Shown here: positions 1 through 8,109 of the stretch, piece by piece | How the letters are laid out: every line of letters starts with the position of its first letter | How positions within the stretch are numbered: position 1 is the first letter of the stretch | From: Hymenobacter lapidiphilus | Lineage (GTDB): Bacteria > Bacteroidota > Bacteroidia > Cytophagales > Hymenobacteraceae | Assembly: GCF_013377885.1 (NCBI RefSeq) | Contig: NZ_JABKAU010000019.1 | Span: forward strand, 1-64,000 | Reading direction: 5' to 3' | DNA length: 64,000 nt | The notes under the pieces: generated by a model | Database searches by the model: none | What the model was told of the DNA's origin: nothing | Seen by the model: only the letters and a program-made list of their open reading frames with translations | Position numbers and translations under genes: made by a program

Positions 1-64
1 AAGGATGAGTACTTTGTTGGGTTTGTTCATGCTAAGGGTACTGTTCTTTTTGAACGGCTTGACC

Positions 65-116
65 GTCATGTTGAGCGGAGCGCAGCGGAGTCGAAACATC
101 TCTACCGCTTCGTTGA
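65..116. repeat. Single arm of palindromic repeat family 1
   Basis: The segment begins GTCATGTTGAGC and runs to ATCTCTACCGCTTCG. It matches one arm of the long palindromes at 1775-1862, 3713-3819 and 47435-47550. The second arm is absent here, so it cannot form the long hairpin. It lies just downstream of the minus-strand gene ending at 151. Confidence 0.75.
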
Positions 117-150
117 ATTCGTTGGGGGTCAGCCTCCTAAATTTTCTAAA

Positions 151-651
151 TCAGTGGTCTGCCAAGTTCAGCATGTTCATTAATTCCTCACTAGTATTCA
201 TAAACAGTTCATTAAATGAGCATGTGCAGTCACCAATTTTCTGGCCATCAGAATTTCTAAATTCGATAATCCAAGACTGGTCTGCAATTTCAACTTCACC
301 CATTAGTCTGACCTTCACCCCATTTTGAAAAGTAATTATTAGGGTACCCTCGTTCTCTTCTTCTATATTTTGAATTATCGCCTGTGTTAGCAAGCCCATC
401 AAAAACACTCTGGCGGGTTCTTCTGGCCCGTTGCTGTTTTCTATATTGAACGGGGCTGACTGCACCCACTTATTCCATTCAGTTTTATTCTCTAACTCAA
501 TGTCACTAAGAATAAGATAGGCGCTTATACCAAGCCTGTCATTAAATAATTCACACTCGAAGGCGGTGATATAGTAGGTAAATTTCGTGTAACATGTACC
601 TAGAAGTGCTGCTTTCAGCACTTTCAGTATCTCGCCTTTATCCGTCGTCAT
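151..651 (-). CDS. Hypothetical protein, 166 aa
   Basis: I do not recognise the family. The protein is acidic, has no signal peptide or membrane segment, and looks like a small soluble alpha/beta protein, with alternating strands such as GTLIITFQNG and SWIIEF in the second half. Its DNA is visibly AT-richer than the neighbouring genes, with many AAT, ATT and TTA codons, which suggests recent acquisition. It starts 13 bases after the carA stop on the same strand and could be cotranscribed with carA, but nothing links it to pyrimidine synthesis. Its size and composition would suit an immunity or SUKH-like protein, but no motif supports that. The reading frame is real in my view because it is long despite low GC; the function is unknown. 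Confidence 0.7.
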   Translation of the reverse strand: MTTDKGEILKVLKAALLGTCYTKFTYYITAFECELFNDRLGISAYLILSDIELENKTEWNKWVQSAPFNIENSNGPEEPARVFLMGLLTQAIIQNIEEENEGTLIITFQNGVKVRLMGEVEIADQSWIIEFRNSDGQKIGDCTCSFNELFMNTSEELMNMLNLADH

Positions 652-663
652 TGCTGGTAAAGT

Positions 664-1752
664 CTAGTTGGATATTGAAGCTTTATATTCTACCACAGCT
701 TTCAAAAAATCATCAAACAGAAACTCGGTATCCTGCGGCCCGCCAGCGGCTTCGGGGTGAAACTGGGTGGAGAAGAACGGCTTGGACGTGTGCTTGATGC
801 CTTCGCAGGTGCCGTCGTTCAGGTTCTCGAACAGCATCTGCCACTCGGCGGGGAGCGTGGCGGTGTCCACCGCGAAGCCGTGGTTCTGGCTGGTGATGTA
901 GCAGCGCTGGGTGCCGGTGAGCTTCACGGGCTGGTTGTGGCTGCGGTGGCCGTATTTGAGCTTGAACGTGTCGCCGCCCGCCGCGAGGCCCATGAGCTGG
1001 CTGCCCAGGCAAATGCCGAAAATAGGCTTGTCCTGGGCCAGGGCAGTTTGCAGGTGCCGGATGGTGGCTTCGCACATTTTGGGGTCGCCGGGGCCGTTGC
1101 TCAGGAACAGGCCGTCGTAGTCGAGGGTCGTGAAATCGTAGTCCCAGGGCACGCGAATCAGCTCCACGTCGCGCTCCAGGAAGCAGCGGATGATGTTGGT
1201 TTTGGTGCCGCAGTCCACGAGCACGATTTTGTGCTGGCCGCTGCCGAAGTGCTGGACGCCGGGCTGGCTCACCTGCGCCACCAGGTTGTCGAGGTTAGGG
1301 TCGTGGAAGGGCACGTCGTTGCCCCCGGCCACGATTTTGCCCAGCATCGCGCCTTCCTCGCGCAGCTTCTTGGTGAGCATGCGGGTATCGACGCCGCAGA
1401 TGCCGGGGATGTTGTACTCCTTGAGCCAGTCGCCGAGGCTTTTGGCGGCGTTCCAGTGGCTGTGCTCCTCGGAGTAGTAGTTCACCACGAGCCCGGCAAT
1501 GTGGATTTTGTCGGACTCAAAAATGGTCGAAACCGACTCGTACAGCTCCTCGCCGGGCACGCCGTAGTTGCCCACCATGGGGGTGGTGAGCACCAGTAGC
1601 TGGCCGGCGAAGGAGGCATCGGTGAGGTTTTCGGGGTAGCCGGTCATGGCCGTGCTGAACACGACTTCGCCGGCGGCGGAGGTGAAGGCCCCGAAGGATT
1701 CGCCGGTGATAGTGGTGCCGTCGGAGAGGGTTAGGGTTACTGTCTGGGACAT
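664..1752 (-). CDS. carA: Carbamoyl-phosphate synthase small (glutaminase) subunit
   Basis: CarA hydrolyses glutamine and passes ammonia to CarB for carbamoyl phosphate, the first step of pyrimidine and arginine synthesis, in the cytosol. The 362-residue product has the small-chain N-terminal domain (about 1-150) followed by a class I glutamine amidotransferase domain. The nucleophile Cys lies near residue 245 in GICLGSQ, and the His-Glu pair is in SQFHPEAAGG near the C-terminus. The length is normal. I start at MSQTVTL rather than at an upstream in-frame ATG (1779), because that upstream codon lies inside the arm of a palindromic repeat and family members start at this point. CarB is not in the window. 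The gene follows purK across a repeat-bearing gap. Confidence 0.95.
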   Translation of the reverse strand: MSQTVTLTLSDGTTITGESFGAFTSAAGEVVFSTAMTGYPENLTDASFAGQLLVLTTPMVGNYGVPGEELYESVSTIFESDKIHIAGLVVNYYSEEHSHWNAAKSLGDWLKEYNIPGICGVDTRMLTKKLREEGAMLGKIVAGGNDVPFHDPNLDNLVAQVSQPGVQHFGSGQHKIVLVDCGTKTNIIRCFLERDVELIRVPWDYDFTTLDYDGLFLSNGPGDPKMCEATIRHLQTALAQDKPIFGICLGSQLMGLAAGGDTFKLKYGHRSHNQPVKLTGTQRCYITSQNHGFAVDTATLPAEWQMLFENLNDGTCEGIKHTSKPFFSTQFHPEAAGGPQDTEFLFDDFLKAVVEYKASISN

Positions 1753-1774
1753 GATGGTTGAACGCAGGAGGAAC

Positions 1775-1862
1775 GTCATGCTGAGCTTGTCGAAGCATCT
1801 CTACCGCTTCGTTGAATGGCTCAGCCGAAGCGGTAGAGATGCTTCGACAAGCTCAGCATGAC
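1775..1862. repeat. Palindromic repeat family 1, perfect 37-bp arms
   Basis: Arms 1775-1811 and 1826-1862 are exact inverted copies, starting GTCATGCTGAGCTTGTCG and ending at the mirrored GCTCAGCATGAC, around a 14-base loop. It occupies most of the gap between purK and carA. The RNA from either strand would form a very stable hairpin. No T-run follows, so it is not a typical terminator. It looks like a REP/MITE-type element. Confidence 0.9.
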
Positions 1863-1901
1863 CATTCGTTTAATGTGATTTTTTCTTAACACAAACGGTA
1901 T

Positions 1902-3152
1902 TTAGATGGCGTCCAGACCCGGCAGGCCGAGCAATTCAGCAGCCTGCCGCGCCACAATTTTAACACTGGCGACATCCGGCCCGGTGATGGTCAGGTGGCC
2001 CATTTTGCGGCCGACGCGCGCTGCTGCCTTGCCGTAGAGGTGCAGGTGCGTGCCCGGCAAACTCAGCACGGCGTGCCAGTCCGGCTCCCGCTGTTGGCCG
2101 CTGGCATCAAACCACACTTCACCCAACAGGTTGAGCATGATGGCCGGCGAGTGCTGACGCGGCGGCGGCAAGGGCAGGCCCGCCATGGCATGGACCTGTA
2201 GGTCGAACTGCGACACGTCGCAGGCGTCCAGGGTGTAGTGGCCGCTATTGTGCGGGCGCGGGGCCATCTCGTTGACTACCAGGTCGCCGTGGTCGTTGTC
2301 GCCTTCCACCACAAAAAACTCGACGCACAGCACCCCCACATAGCCCAGATGCTGGGCCAGGGAAACGGCCGCGCTACGAGCCCTGGTGGCCAGGGCGGGC
2401 GGTATATTGCCTTCGTAAGCGTGGGTCACGGCCAAAATGCCATCGACATGCACGTTGCGCTGCGCGGCGAAGCTGACAACCTGCCCGTCCCAGCCGCGCG
2501 CCACCAGCACCGAACACTCGGCCGTGAGCGGCAGCATTTTTTCCAGCACGCAGGCCACGCTGCCCAGCTCGGCCCAGGCGGTGGCCAGCTCAGCAGCGGT
2601 CTTCACCCGGACCTGGCCCTTGCCGTCGTAGCCCATACGTGCGGTTTTGAGGATGCCGGGCAGCAAATCAGCCCGGTCGTCCCGCACGGCCTGGAGCTGG
2701 GCCGGCGTTTCAATCACCGCGTAGGGCGCGCAGGCCACCCCCGACAGGTCGGCGCCGGCCGTGAAGTGGGCTTTTTCCTCAATGCGGTCCTGGGCAATGC
2801 CGACCACGGCCGCGCCTGGGGCTACGGGGCGGGTTAGGGCCAGCGTTTGCAGGGCCTGGGCGGGCACGTTTTCAAACTCGGTGGTGATGGCCTGGCACAG
2901 GTGGGCCAATTGCGCCAGCCCAGTCGGGTCGTTGTAGTCGGTCTGGATATGGTGGTGGCTCACCAGCCCGGCCGGGCTTCGCGCGTCGGGCTCCAGCACG
3001 GCGGTGAAGTAGCCCAGGCGCTGGGCGGCATGCACGAACATGCGGCCCAGCTGGCCGCCGCCCAGCACCCCCAGGGTCGCCCGCTGCCCATCGGCATCCG
3101 TACTGCCCGGATAAATCGGGGTTATGGCGAGTCTATGCGTTTTGTCGCTCAT
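1902..3152 (-). CDS. purK: 5-(carboxyamino)imidazole ribonucleotide synthase
   Basis: PurK uses ATP and bicarbonate to carboxylate aminoimidazole ribonucleotide (AIR) to N5-CAIR in purine synthesis. The 416-residue product has the PurK start motif [11 protein letters not shown] near residues 28-38, an ATP-grasp domain in the middle ([12 protein letters not shown] near 165-175; [17 protein letters not shown] metal/substrate loop written here as [15 protein letters not shown]), and a C-terminal domain ending in ITGPDVASV. It overlaps purE by the four bases ATGA (3149-3152), so the two are translationally coupled, as expected for consecutive steps. About 25 residues precede the glycine motif, slightly longer than usual, so a shorter start is possible but the ATGA coupling supports this one. 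Confidence 0.95.
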   Translation of the reverse strand: MSDKTHRLAITPIYPGSTDADGQRATLGVLGGGQLGRMFVHAAQRLGYFTAVLEPDARSPAGLVSHHHIQTDYNDPTGLAQLAHLCQAITTEFENVPAQALQTLALTRPVAPGAAVVGIAQDRIEEKAHFTAGADLSGVACAPYAVIETPAQLQAVRDDRADLLPGILKTARMGYDGKGQVRVKTAAELATAWAELGSVACVLEKMLPLTAECSVLVARGWDGQVVSFAAQRNVHVDGILAVTHAYEGNIPPALATRARSAAVSLAQHLGYVGVLCVEFFVVEGDNDHGDLVVNEMAPRPHNSGHYTLDACDVSQFDLQVHAMAGLPLPPPRQHSPAIMLNLLGEVWFDASGQQREPDWHAVLSLPGTHLHLYGKAAARVGRKMGHLTITGPDVASVKIVARQAAELLGLPGLDAI

Positions 3153-3682
3153 ACGGGCAGCGTCATGGCGCGGGCGGCTTCGGTTTGTGCGGCGCGAAAC
3201 GCGTGCAGCCTGGTCGCCAGGTCTGGGTCGTGCAGGGCCAGCATGCTCACGGCGAACAGCGCGGCATTGGCCGCCCCGGCATCGCCAATGGCAAACGTAG
3301 CGACGGGTATCCCTTTGGGCATCTGCACAATGCTGTGCAGCGAATCCACGCCCTGCAAATGGCGACTGGCCACCGGCACCCCCAGCACGGGCACCGTGGT
3401 TTTAGCCGCCAGCATGCCCGGCAGGTGGGCGGCTCCCCCGGCCCCGGCAATAATGGCCTGCAAGCCGCGCGGCCCCGCCTGTTCGGCGTAGGCAAACAAG
3501 TCGTCGGGCATGCGGTGGGCCGACACCACGCGCGCTTCGTGGGCTACGCCGAAATGCGTGAGCATCTGTACGGCATGCTGCATGGTATCCCAGTCGCTGC
3601 TGGAGCCCATCACCACGCCAATCAGGGGCTTGTCTGGGGAGGCGTTGGGGCCGGAGGAGTCAGAGGAAGAAGGAGTATTCAT
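3149..3682 (-). CDS. purE: N5-carboxyaminoimidazole ribonucleotide mutase
   Basis: PurE (class I) moves the carboxyl group of N5-CAIR to give CAIR, directly after PurK. The 177-residue protein carries the family motifs: [10 protein letters not shown] near residue 22, VVSAHRMPD near 57, [12 protein letters not shown] near 84 and VPVLGVPV near 100. The His of SAHR and the GSSSD loop are the active-site elements. It has a Ser/Pro-rich N-terminal extension of about 18 residues. The stop codon overlaps the purK start. A palindromic repeat separates it from dihydroorotase upstream, so it may be part of a longer transcript or have its own promoter in the gap. Confidence 0.95.
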   Translation of the reverse strand: MNTPSSSDSSGPNASPDKPLIGVVMGSSSDWDTMQHAVQMLTHFGVAHEARVVSAHRMPDDLFAYAEQAGPRGLQAIIAGAGGAAHLPGMLAAKTTVPVLGVPVASRHLQGVDSLHSIVQMPKGIPVATFAIGDAGAANAALFAVSMLALHDPDLATRLHAFRAAQTEAARAMTLPV

Positions 3683-3712
3683 TGAAATTACTTGTTCGGT
3701 TACTTGGTCGTC

Positions 3713-3819
3713 GTCATGCTGAGCGAAGCCGGAGGCGTAGTCGAAGCATCTCTACCGCAATGGTAATCCTGTCTATTGCAACGAAGCGGTAGAGATGCTT
3801 CGACTGCGCTCAGCATGAC
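3713..3819. repeat. Palindromic repeat family 1, 107 bp
   Basis: The left arm starts GTCATGCTGAGCGAAG and contains TCGAAGCATCTCTACCGC. The right arm is GCGGTAGAGATGCTTCGACTG...CAGCATGAC. Compared with the copy at 1775, the left arm carries an extra segment (CCGGAGGCG), which appears again in the copy at 47435. It lies between dihydroorotase and purE. Confidence 0.9.
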
Positions 3820-3841
3820 CGTTCTTAGTGGTTTAAACAGC

Positions 3842-5122
3842 CTATTCGCGTTCCAGCAGGATTTCAGTTCCTAAAATCACCAGGTCCACCCGACCTTTCA
3901 GCGTTTGGTCGATAAAGGGGGTGTTCTGGGATTTGGACTTCATGAAGTCCCGCGTGAAAGTCGTTTCCGCTTCGGTATCGAATAAAACGCAGTTGGCCGG
4001 TTGGCCGACTGCAATGGCGGCTGCCGGCAGGCCCATCAAGCGGCGGGGCTCCGCCGAATAGCGCTTCACCACCAGATCCCACCCAAATTTTCCGGGCTCG
4101 ACGAAGTGGTGGTAGAGCGACACCAGGGCCGTGTCCAGGCCGGTGATGCCATTGGGCGCGGTGATAAAATCCTGGGCCTTTTCGAACGGCGTGTGCGGCG
4201 CGTGGTCGGTGGAAATAATGTCGAATACGCCTTCGATGAGCCCTTCGAGTAGCGCATCACAATCGGCCTGGGTGCGGAGCGGCGGGTTCATCTTGTAGTT
4301 CGTGTCATAGTCGCCGATGTGCTCGTCGGTGAACATCAGGTGGTGCGGGGTCACTTCCGCCGTCACCTTCACATCGCCGCGCGATTTCCACCAGCGGATG
4401 GTTTCCATGCCGAGCTTGCTGGAAACGTGCTGGATGTGCACGTGCGCGCCCGCCGCATGGGCCAGGCGGATGTCGCGGTCGATGATAATTTCTTCCGCGC
4501 AAGCCGGCGAACCCTTGATGCCGAGCCGGTAGCTCATCACCCCTTCGTTCACGGCACGCGGCCCGGCCAGCTCCGGCACTTCGCAGTGGCTAGCGAAAAA
4601 CATCCCAAACTCGGTGGCATACTGCATGGCCCGCAGCAACACGGCGGGGTCGGCCGTGGTATCTCCGTCGTCGGTGAGCATTTTCACCCCGAGCTCGCGC
4701 ATGCCCTCAATTTCCGCCAGTTCCTTGCCCTCCCGGTTCTTAGTAACGCAGCCGGAGGTGTACACCGGAATGCGCGACCGGTCGCGGGCATTGTCGAGCA
4801 CAGTGGCTACGGAGGTGGCCGAGTCGAGGGCCGGACGGGTATTGGGCATCATCACCACGCCGGTAACACCGCCATTGATGGCTGCTTCGCTGCCCGTGGT
4901 GATGGTTTCCTTGTTCTCAAACCCGGGGGCGCGGAAATGCACGTGGGCATCAAACATGCCGGGCATCAGCACCCGGCCGCGCGCATCAATGACCTGAGCT
5001 CCCTCAGGAATGGCCAGGTTGATGCCGATGTCCTGAATTTTTCCTTCGACAATCAGGACATCACTTTCGACAAGTACGGGTGAGTTTTCGGAGGCGATGC
5101 GGGCGTTTTGAAGCAGCAGCAT
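3842..5122 (-). CDS. pyrC: Dihydroorotase (class I, amidohydrolase fold)
   Basis: It cyclises N-carbamoyl-L-aspartate to dihydroorotate, the third pyrimidine step. The 426-residue protein has the metal-binding DAHVHFR motif near residues 58-64, a SHCE histidine near 177, an HIQHVSS histidine near 228 and the catalytic Asp in STDHAPHT near 305. Length and motif order fit the longer class I dihydroorotases that associate with PyrB in many bacteria. It sits between pyrB and purE on the same strand, with a short hairpin at 5170-5203 in the gap to pyrB. Allantoinase or hydantoinase is the main alternative by sequence class, but the pyrB neighbour makes dihydroorotase much more likely. Confidence 0.93.
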   Translation of the reverse strand: MLLLQNARIASENSPVLVESDVLIVEGKIQDIGINLAIPEGAQVIDARGRVLMPGMFDAHVHFRAPGFENKETITTGSEAAINGGVTGVVMMPNTRPALDSATSVATVLDNARDRSRIPVYTSGCVTKNREGKELAEIEGMRELGVKMLTDDGDTTADPAVLLRAMQYATEFGMFFASHCEVPELAGPRAVNEGVMSYRLGIKGSPACAEEIIIDRDIRLAHAAGAHVHIQHVSSKLGMETIRWWKSRGDVKVTAEVTPHHLMFTDEHIGDYDTNYKMNPPLRTQADCDALLEGLIEGVFDIISTDHAPHTPFEKAQDFITAPNGITGLDTALVSLYHHFVEPGKFGWDLVVKRYSAEPRRLMGLPAAAIAVGQPANCVLFDTEAETTFTRDFMKSKSQNTPFIDQTLKGRVDLVILGTEILLERE

Positions 5123-5169
5123 GAATAGGTGATGATATGGTTATGTAGGAAGTAGCCGAAAATCAAGGG

Positions 5170-5203
5170 ACGGTTATGCTGCGTCTTCGCTCAGCATAAC
5201 CGT
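5170..5203. terminator. Short hairpin between pyrB and dihydroorotase
   Basis: ACGGTTATGCTG (5170-5181) pairs with CAGCATAACCGT (5192-5203) over a 10-base loop. The loop-side sequence resembles the outer tip of repeat family 1 (ATGCTGAGCGAAG), so it may be a shortened repeat. On the minus strand no clear T-run follows; on the plus strand TTTT follows. It may act as a weak terminator or an RNA-stability hairpin. Confidence 0.55.
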
Positions 5204-5208
5204 TTTAA

Positions 5209-6189
5209 TCAGGGCGTGAGCACTGTCGAGTCGGCGCGCTGCCGCGCTACGTACGACACCTGCTTTGGGAATTCCCCGCCCGGCTTGAGCCAGTCGAGCA
5301 CGGCCATGCGGACCGAGATGCCGTTTTCGACCTGGTTGGTAATCAGGCTGCGCTCGTAGTCCATCACGGCGTCGCACAGCTCAACCCCCCGGTTTACGGG
5401 GCCAGGGTGCATGATGTAAAGGCCCCGGTCGCTGATTTCCGCCAGCCGGGTATTGGTGATGCCGTACACCCGGTGGTATTCGCGGAGGCTGGGGAAAAAC
5501 TGCACATCCTGGCGCTCCATCTGCACCCGCAGCAGGTACACTACATCGGGCGCCCAGGCCATGGCCGCCTCGTAGTCGGTGAAGCGGCGGATGGTGGCCG
5601 GCACGTACTTGGGCACCAGCGAGCCCGGACCCAGGTACGCTACCTCGATGCCCAGCTTTTGCAACAACGTGCTGGTGGAGCGCGCGACGCGGGAGTGGAG
5701 AATGTCGCCGATGATGAGGACCTTTTTGCCGCGGGGGTCAGGGAATTTTTCCTTGATGGTAAAGGCGTCCAGCAAGGCTTGGGTGGGGTGCTCGTGGGCT
5801 CCGTCGCCGGCATTAATAACCGAGGCCGTGGTTTGGCGGGCAATCATGCCGGGCAGGCCGGGGTGGCTATGGCGAACGACGATGTAGTCGGTGCGCATGG
5901 CCTGGAGCGTCTCAATCGTTTCGCGCACCGACTCGCCCTTGGAGATAGAGGAGTGGGCCACGTCGAAATTCGTTACCTCCGCCGAGAGGCGTTTGGCTGC
6001 GACCTCGAAGGAGGAGTGCGTGCGGGTGCTGGCCTCGTAGAACAGCATGAGCACGGACTTACCCTCCAGCGCGGGGATTTTCTTCACCGAATGGGTGAAC
6101 AGTTTCTTAAAGGACGATGATTGGTCGAGCAGAAACCCGATTTCCTCAGGGTGCAGGGATGCGATGTCGAGCAGGTCTTTGCGTGCCAT
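5209..6189 (-). CDS. pyrB: Aspartate carbamoyltransferase catalytic subunit
   Basis: PyrB condenses carbamoyl phosphate and aspartate to carbamoyl aspartate. The 326-residue protein has the carbamoyl-phosphate motif YEASTRTHSSFE near residues 52-63, the HPTQALLD motif near 138 and MHPGPVNRGVEL near 260. No regulatory PyrI gene lies nearby, which is usual for this type paired with a class I dihydroorotase. The start ATG at 6189 has no Shine-Dalgarno sequence. The region upstream on this strand includes a terminator-bearing structured element (6383-6556), so pyrB expression may be attenuated. A weak alternative promoter just before the gene (TTTG, 20 bases, TACTTAAT) is possible. Confidence 0.95.
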   Translation of the reverse strand: MARKDLLDIASLHPEEIGFLLDQSSSFKKLFTHSVKKIPALEGKSVLMLFYEASTRTHSSFEVAAKRLSAEVTNFDVAHSSISKGESVRETIETLQAMRTDYIVVRHSHPGLPGMIARQTTASVINAGDGAHEHPTQALLDAFTIKEKFPDPRGKKVLIIGDILHSRVARSTSTLLQKLGIEVAYLGPGSLVPKYVPATIRRFTDYEAAMAWAPDVVYLLRVQMERQDVQFFPSLREYHRVYGITNTRLAEISDRGLYIMHPGPVNRGVELCDAVMDYERSLITNQVENGISVRMAVLDWLKPGGEFPKQVSYVARQRADSTVLTP

Positions 6190-6382
6190 ACCAGGTTGGA
6201 AAAATTAAGTACGCAGTCAGTGTTTATCAGCCAAATGGTTTATTCCAATGGTCTAGTATCTCCATACTTTGCTGAGCGACAGGAAACCGGGCGTACAGTT
6301 GAAGCGGCGAGTGCCAGTGTGGATCGGAACGATGGTGGCCGCAGTCCCAGCCGCGGGGCGGCAACCGGCAAACTCATTGGAC

Positions 6383-6413
6383 ATAAAAAAACCGTTTCGG
6401 AATCCGAAACGGT
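6383..6413 (-). terminator. Intrinsic terminator upstream of pyrB
   Basis: On the minus strand ACCGTTTCGG-ATT-CCGAAACGGT is an exact inverted repeat, immediately followed by six T residues. This is a textbook factor-independent terminator. It could end the RNA starting near 6556, end readthrough from pyrD, or act as an attenuator for pyrB. Confidence 0.85.
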
Positions 6414-6556
6414 GGCGGGGCAATACCCAGAAAAAACAACAGAAATACCAGTGGCAGAATCGGGAAAACCGACAGGACCGCAGACCTTCCGGTCCACTTG
6501 CGGTTCCCAGTCGGACTGGGTTCCACGCTTCGTCAACAGATTCTTTGGTTGAAGCA
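6383..6556 (-). ncRNA. Candidate structured RNA or pyrB leader with intrinsic terminator
   Basis: On the minus strand a TAGCTTTG box (6562-6569) would start an RNA near 6556. Downstream are a CCCAGTCCGACTGGG hairpin, a longer stem ACCGCA/TGCGGT enclosing GACC-GGAA-GGTC with a GGAA tetraloop and an AGTG bulge, a TCGG-TTTT-CCGA-like hairpin, then a U-rich tract (6428-6447) and a strong terminator. GTGG and CCAC could close the three hairpins as a multiloop. I do not recognise it as SRP, RNase P or tmRNA. It could be a free-standing RNA of about 174 nt or the attenuated leader of pyrB, since it lies 194 bases upstream of the pyrB start in the same orientation. Confidence 0.5.
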
Positions 6557-6561
6557 TGCTG

Positions 6562-6569
6562 CAAAGCTA
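6562..6569 (-). promoter_or_regulatory. Bacteroidota -7 box (TAGCTTTG)
   Basis: The minus strand reads TAGCTTTG, an exact match to the TAnnTTTG box used by the Bacteroidota primary sigma factor. A TTG lies 15 bases upstream, slightly closer than the usual 17-21. It would drive the structured RNA ending at 6383. Confidence 0.5.
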
Positions 6570-6796
6570 CGGCATTGTAACGACCAATAATTCATCGGCA
6601 CTGCTAATTTTTCCGGGCTGCTTTTTTCAGACTCAATTTTTCAGGCTAAGGGGCTGAACGACGCGCCTTTTGTTGCTCTTTTCACCGCCAAAAAAAACGG
6701 AGCATCGCGCAACCGGTTGCTTGGCAAGCACATCCGGCCTAACTTTAGCTCTTTATACCACTGCCTACTGCTCGCAAATTACCCGGCGGCGGCACC

Positions 6797-6835
6797 AAAC
6801 AGCCCCTGAAGTACACGGTATTTCAGGGGCTGTTT
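6797..6835. terminator. Hairpin after pyrD
   Basis: AAACAGCCCCTGAA (6797-6810) is an exact inverted match to TTCAGGGGCTGTTT (6822-6835). It lies 56 bases past the pyrD stop and would form a strong hairpin on either strand. The A/T tails of the stem could serve as a bidirectional terminator. On the plus strand a TAACTTTA box near 6740 precedes it by about 60 bases, so a very short plus-strand RNA is conceivable. Confidence 0.6.
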
Positions 6836-6890
6836 CAGTTGCGGCCCGCTCCAAATAGTACCGGGAAGTGCCGGGGTAAGTCGAACTGCA

Positions 6891-7925
6891 TCAGCCCCGC
6901 ACCAGGCTCCGGTTTATTCGGCTCACCAGCGCCGGTCCTTCATAAATGAAGCCGGTATACAGCTGAATCAGCGAAGCTCCGGCGTTCAGCTTCTCCTGCG
7001 CATCGGCGGCCGAATGAATGCCGCCCGCGCCAATAATAGGCAGCCCGCCGTCGGATTTCCGGTGCAGGTAGCGGATGACTTCGGTGGCCCGGGCCCGTAG
7101 CGGCCGCCCGCTCAGGCCACCCGCTCCCAGGCTGGCCACGTGGCCGGGCTCCGTGCTCAGGTTGTCGCGGCGAATAGTCGTATTGGTGGCCACGAGGCCG
7201 CTCAGCTGGGTTTCGCGGGCGATGAGCAGAATGTCGTCGAGCTGCGAGTCGGTGAGGTCGGGCGCGATTTTGAGCAGCAGCGGGCGCGGGGTGGCACGGG
7301 CCTGGTTGCGGGCCTGTACCTGCTGCAACAGGTCAATCAACGGCTCTTTCTCCTGCAGCTGGCGCAGGTTGGGCGTGTTGGGCGAGCTCACGTTCACCAC
7401 AAAGTAGTCCACCTCCTCGGCCAGCGCCTCAAAGCAGGCCACGTAATCGTCGGCGGCGTGCTCGTTAGGCGTGTCCTTGTTCTTGCCAATGTTGCCGCCG
7501 ATGAGCAGCTGCCGGTTACGTCGCCGGGCCAGGCGCGCTGCCACCACGGCCGCTCCCTCGTTGTTGAAGCCCATACGGTTAAGCAGCGCCTCGTCCTGCG
7601 GGAGCCGGAACAGGCGCGGGGTGGGGTTGCCAGGCTGCGGCCGGGGTGTTACCGTTCCGATTTCCACGAAGCCAAAGCCCAGCGTGGCCAACTCGTCAGT
7701 CAGGGCCGCATTCTTATCAAACCCTGCCGCTAACCCCACCGGGTTGGGAAACTTGAGTCCAAAAACCTCGCGTTCCAGGCTGGGATGCTGGAAACCGTAG
7801 AGTGCCCGGAGCAGGGCGGGCGTGCCCGGCACCCGCGCGGTGCGGCGCAGATTGTCGAAAACAAGGTGGTGGGCGCGCTCCGCATCGAGGTTGAAGAGGA
7901 GGGGTTTGACGAAGGATTTGTACAT
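6891..7925 (-). CDS. pyrD: Dihydroorotate dehydrogenase (quinone), class 2
   Basis: It oxidises dihydroorotate to orotate with FMN and passes electrons to membrane quinone. The 344-residue protein begins MYKSFVKPLLFNLD, the amphipathic helical start typical of class 2 enzymes that attach to the inner membrane. It has GLAAGFDKNA near residue 63, the NVSSPNTPNLRQLQ catalytic-serine loop near 173, and FMN-binding GAGGIHS and YTGF near the end. I choose this start over an ATG 27 bases upstream because family members begin MYK. It opens the minus-strand nucleotide cluster, but a hairpin and a separate RNA element separate it from pyrB. Confidence 0.95.
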   Translation of the reverse strand: MYKSFVKPLLFNLDAERAHHLVFDNLRRTARVPGTPALLRALYGFQHPSLEREVFGLKFPNPVGLAAGFDKNAALTDELATLGFGFVEIGTVTPRPQPGNPTPRLFRLPQDEALLNRMGFNNEGAAVVAARLARRRNRQLLIGGNIGKNKDTPNEHAADDYVACFEALAEEVDYFVVNVSSPNTPNLRQLQEKEPLIDLLQQVQARNQARATPRPLLLKIAPDLTDSQLDDILLIARETQLSGLVATNTTIRRDNLSTEPGHVASLGAGGLSGRPLRARATEVIRYLHRKSDGGLPIIGAGGIHSAADAQEKLNAGASLIQLYTGFIYEGPALVSRINRSLVRG

Positions 7926-8109
7926 CGGCGGCAGGAACAAATTGGCAGTCAAGGTTAGTGAGTAATTTCCCCAAAACCAGTCGCAGACCGCAAATTATGT
8001 CTTGTGAGGCTATCAGATTGACGTTGCATGCTGGATTACAACGTGTCAAAAACCAGGTCGACCATCACTCTGCCTCACAGAAACTGCTTAATGAGCCGAG
8101 CCATCTGAA

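Noticed and set aside
6383..6556. Signal recognition particle RNA
   Set aside because: The GGAA tetraloop stem fits loosely, but the conserved SRP pattern (AGG before CCGGAAGG and AGCA after) is missing.
6240..6557. A 105-codon frame on the minus strand between pyrD and pyrB
   Set aside because: It runs through the hairpins and terminator, has no family similarity and is low in typical codon pattern, so it is more likely a by-product of the structured RNA.
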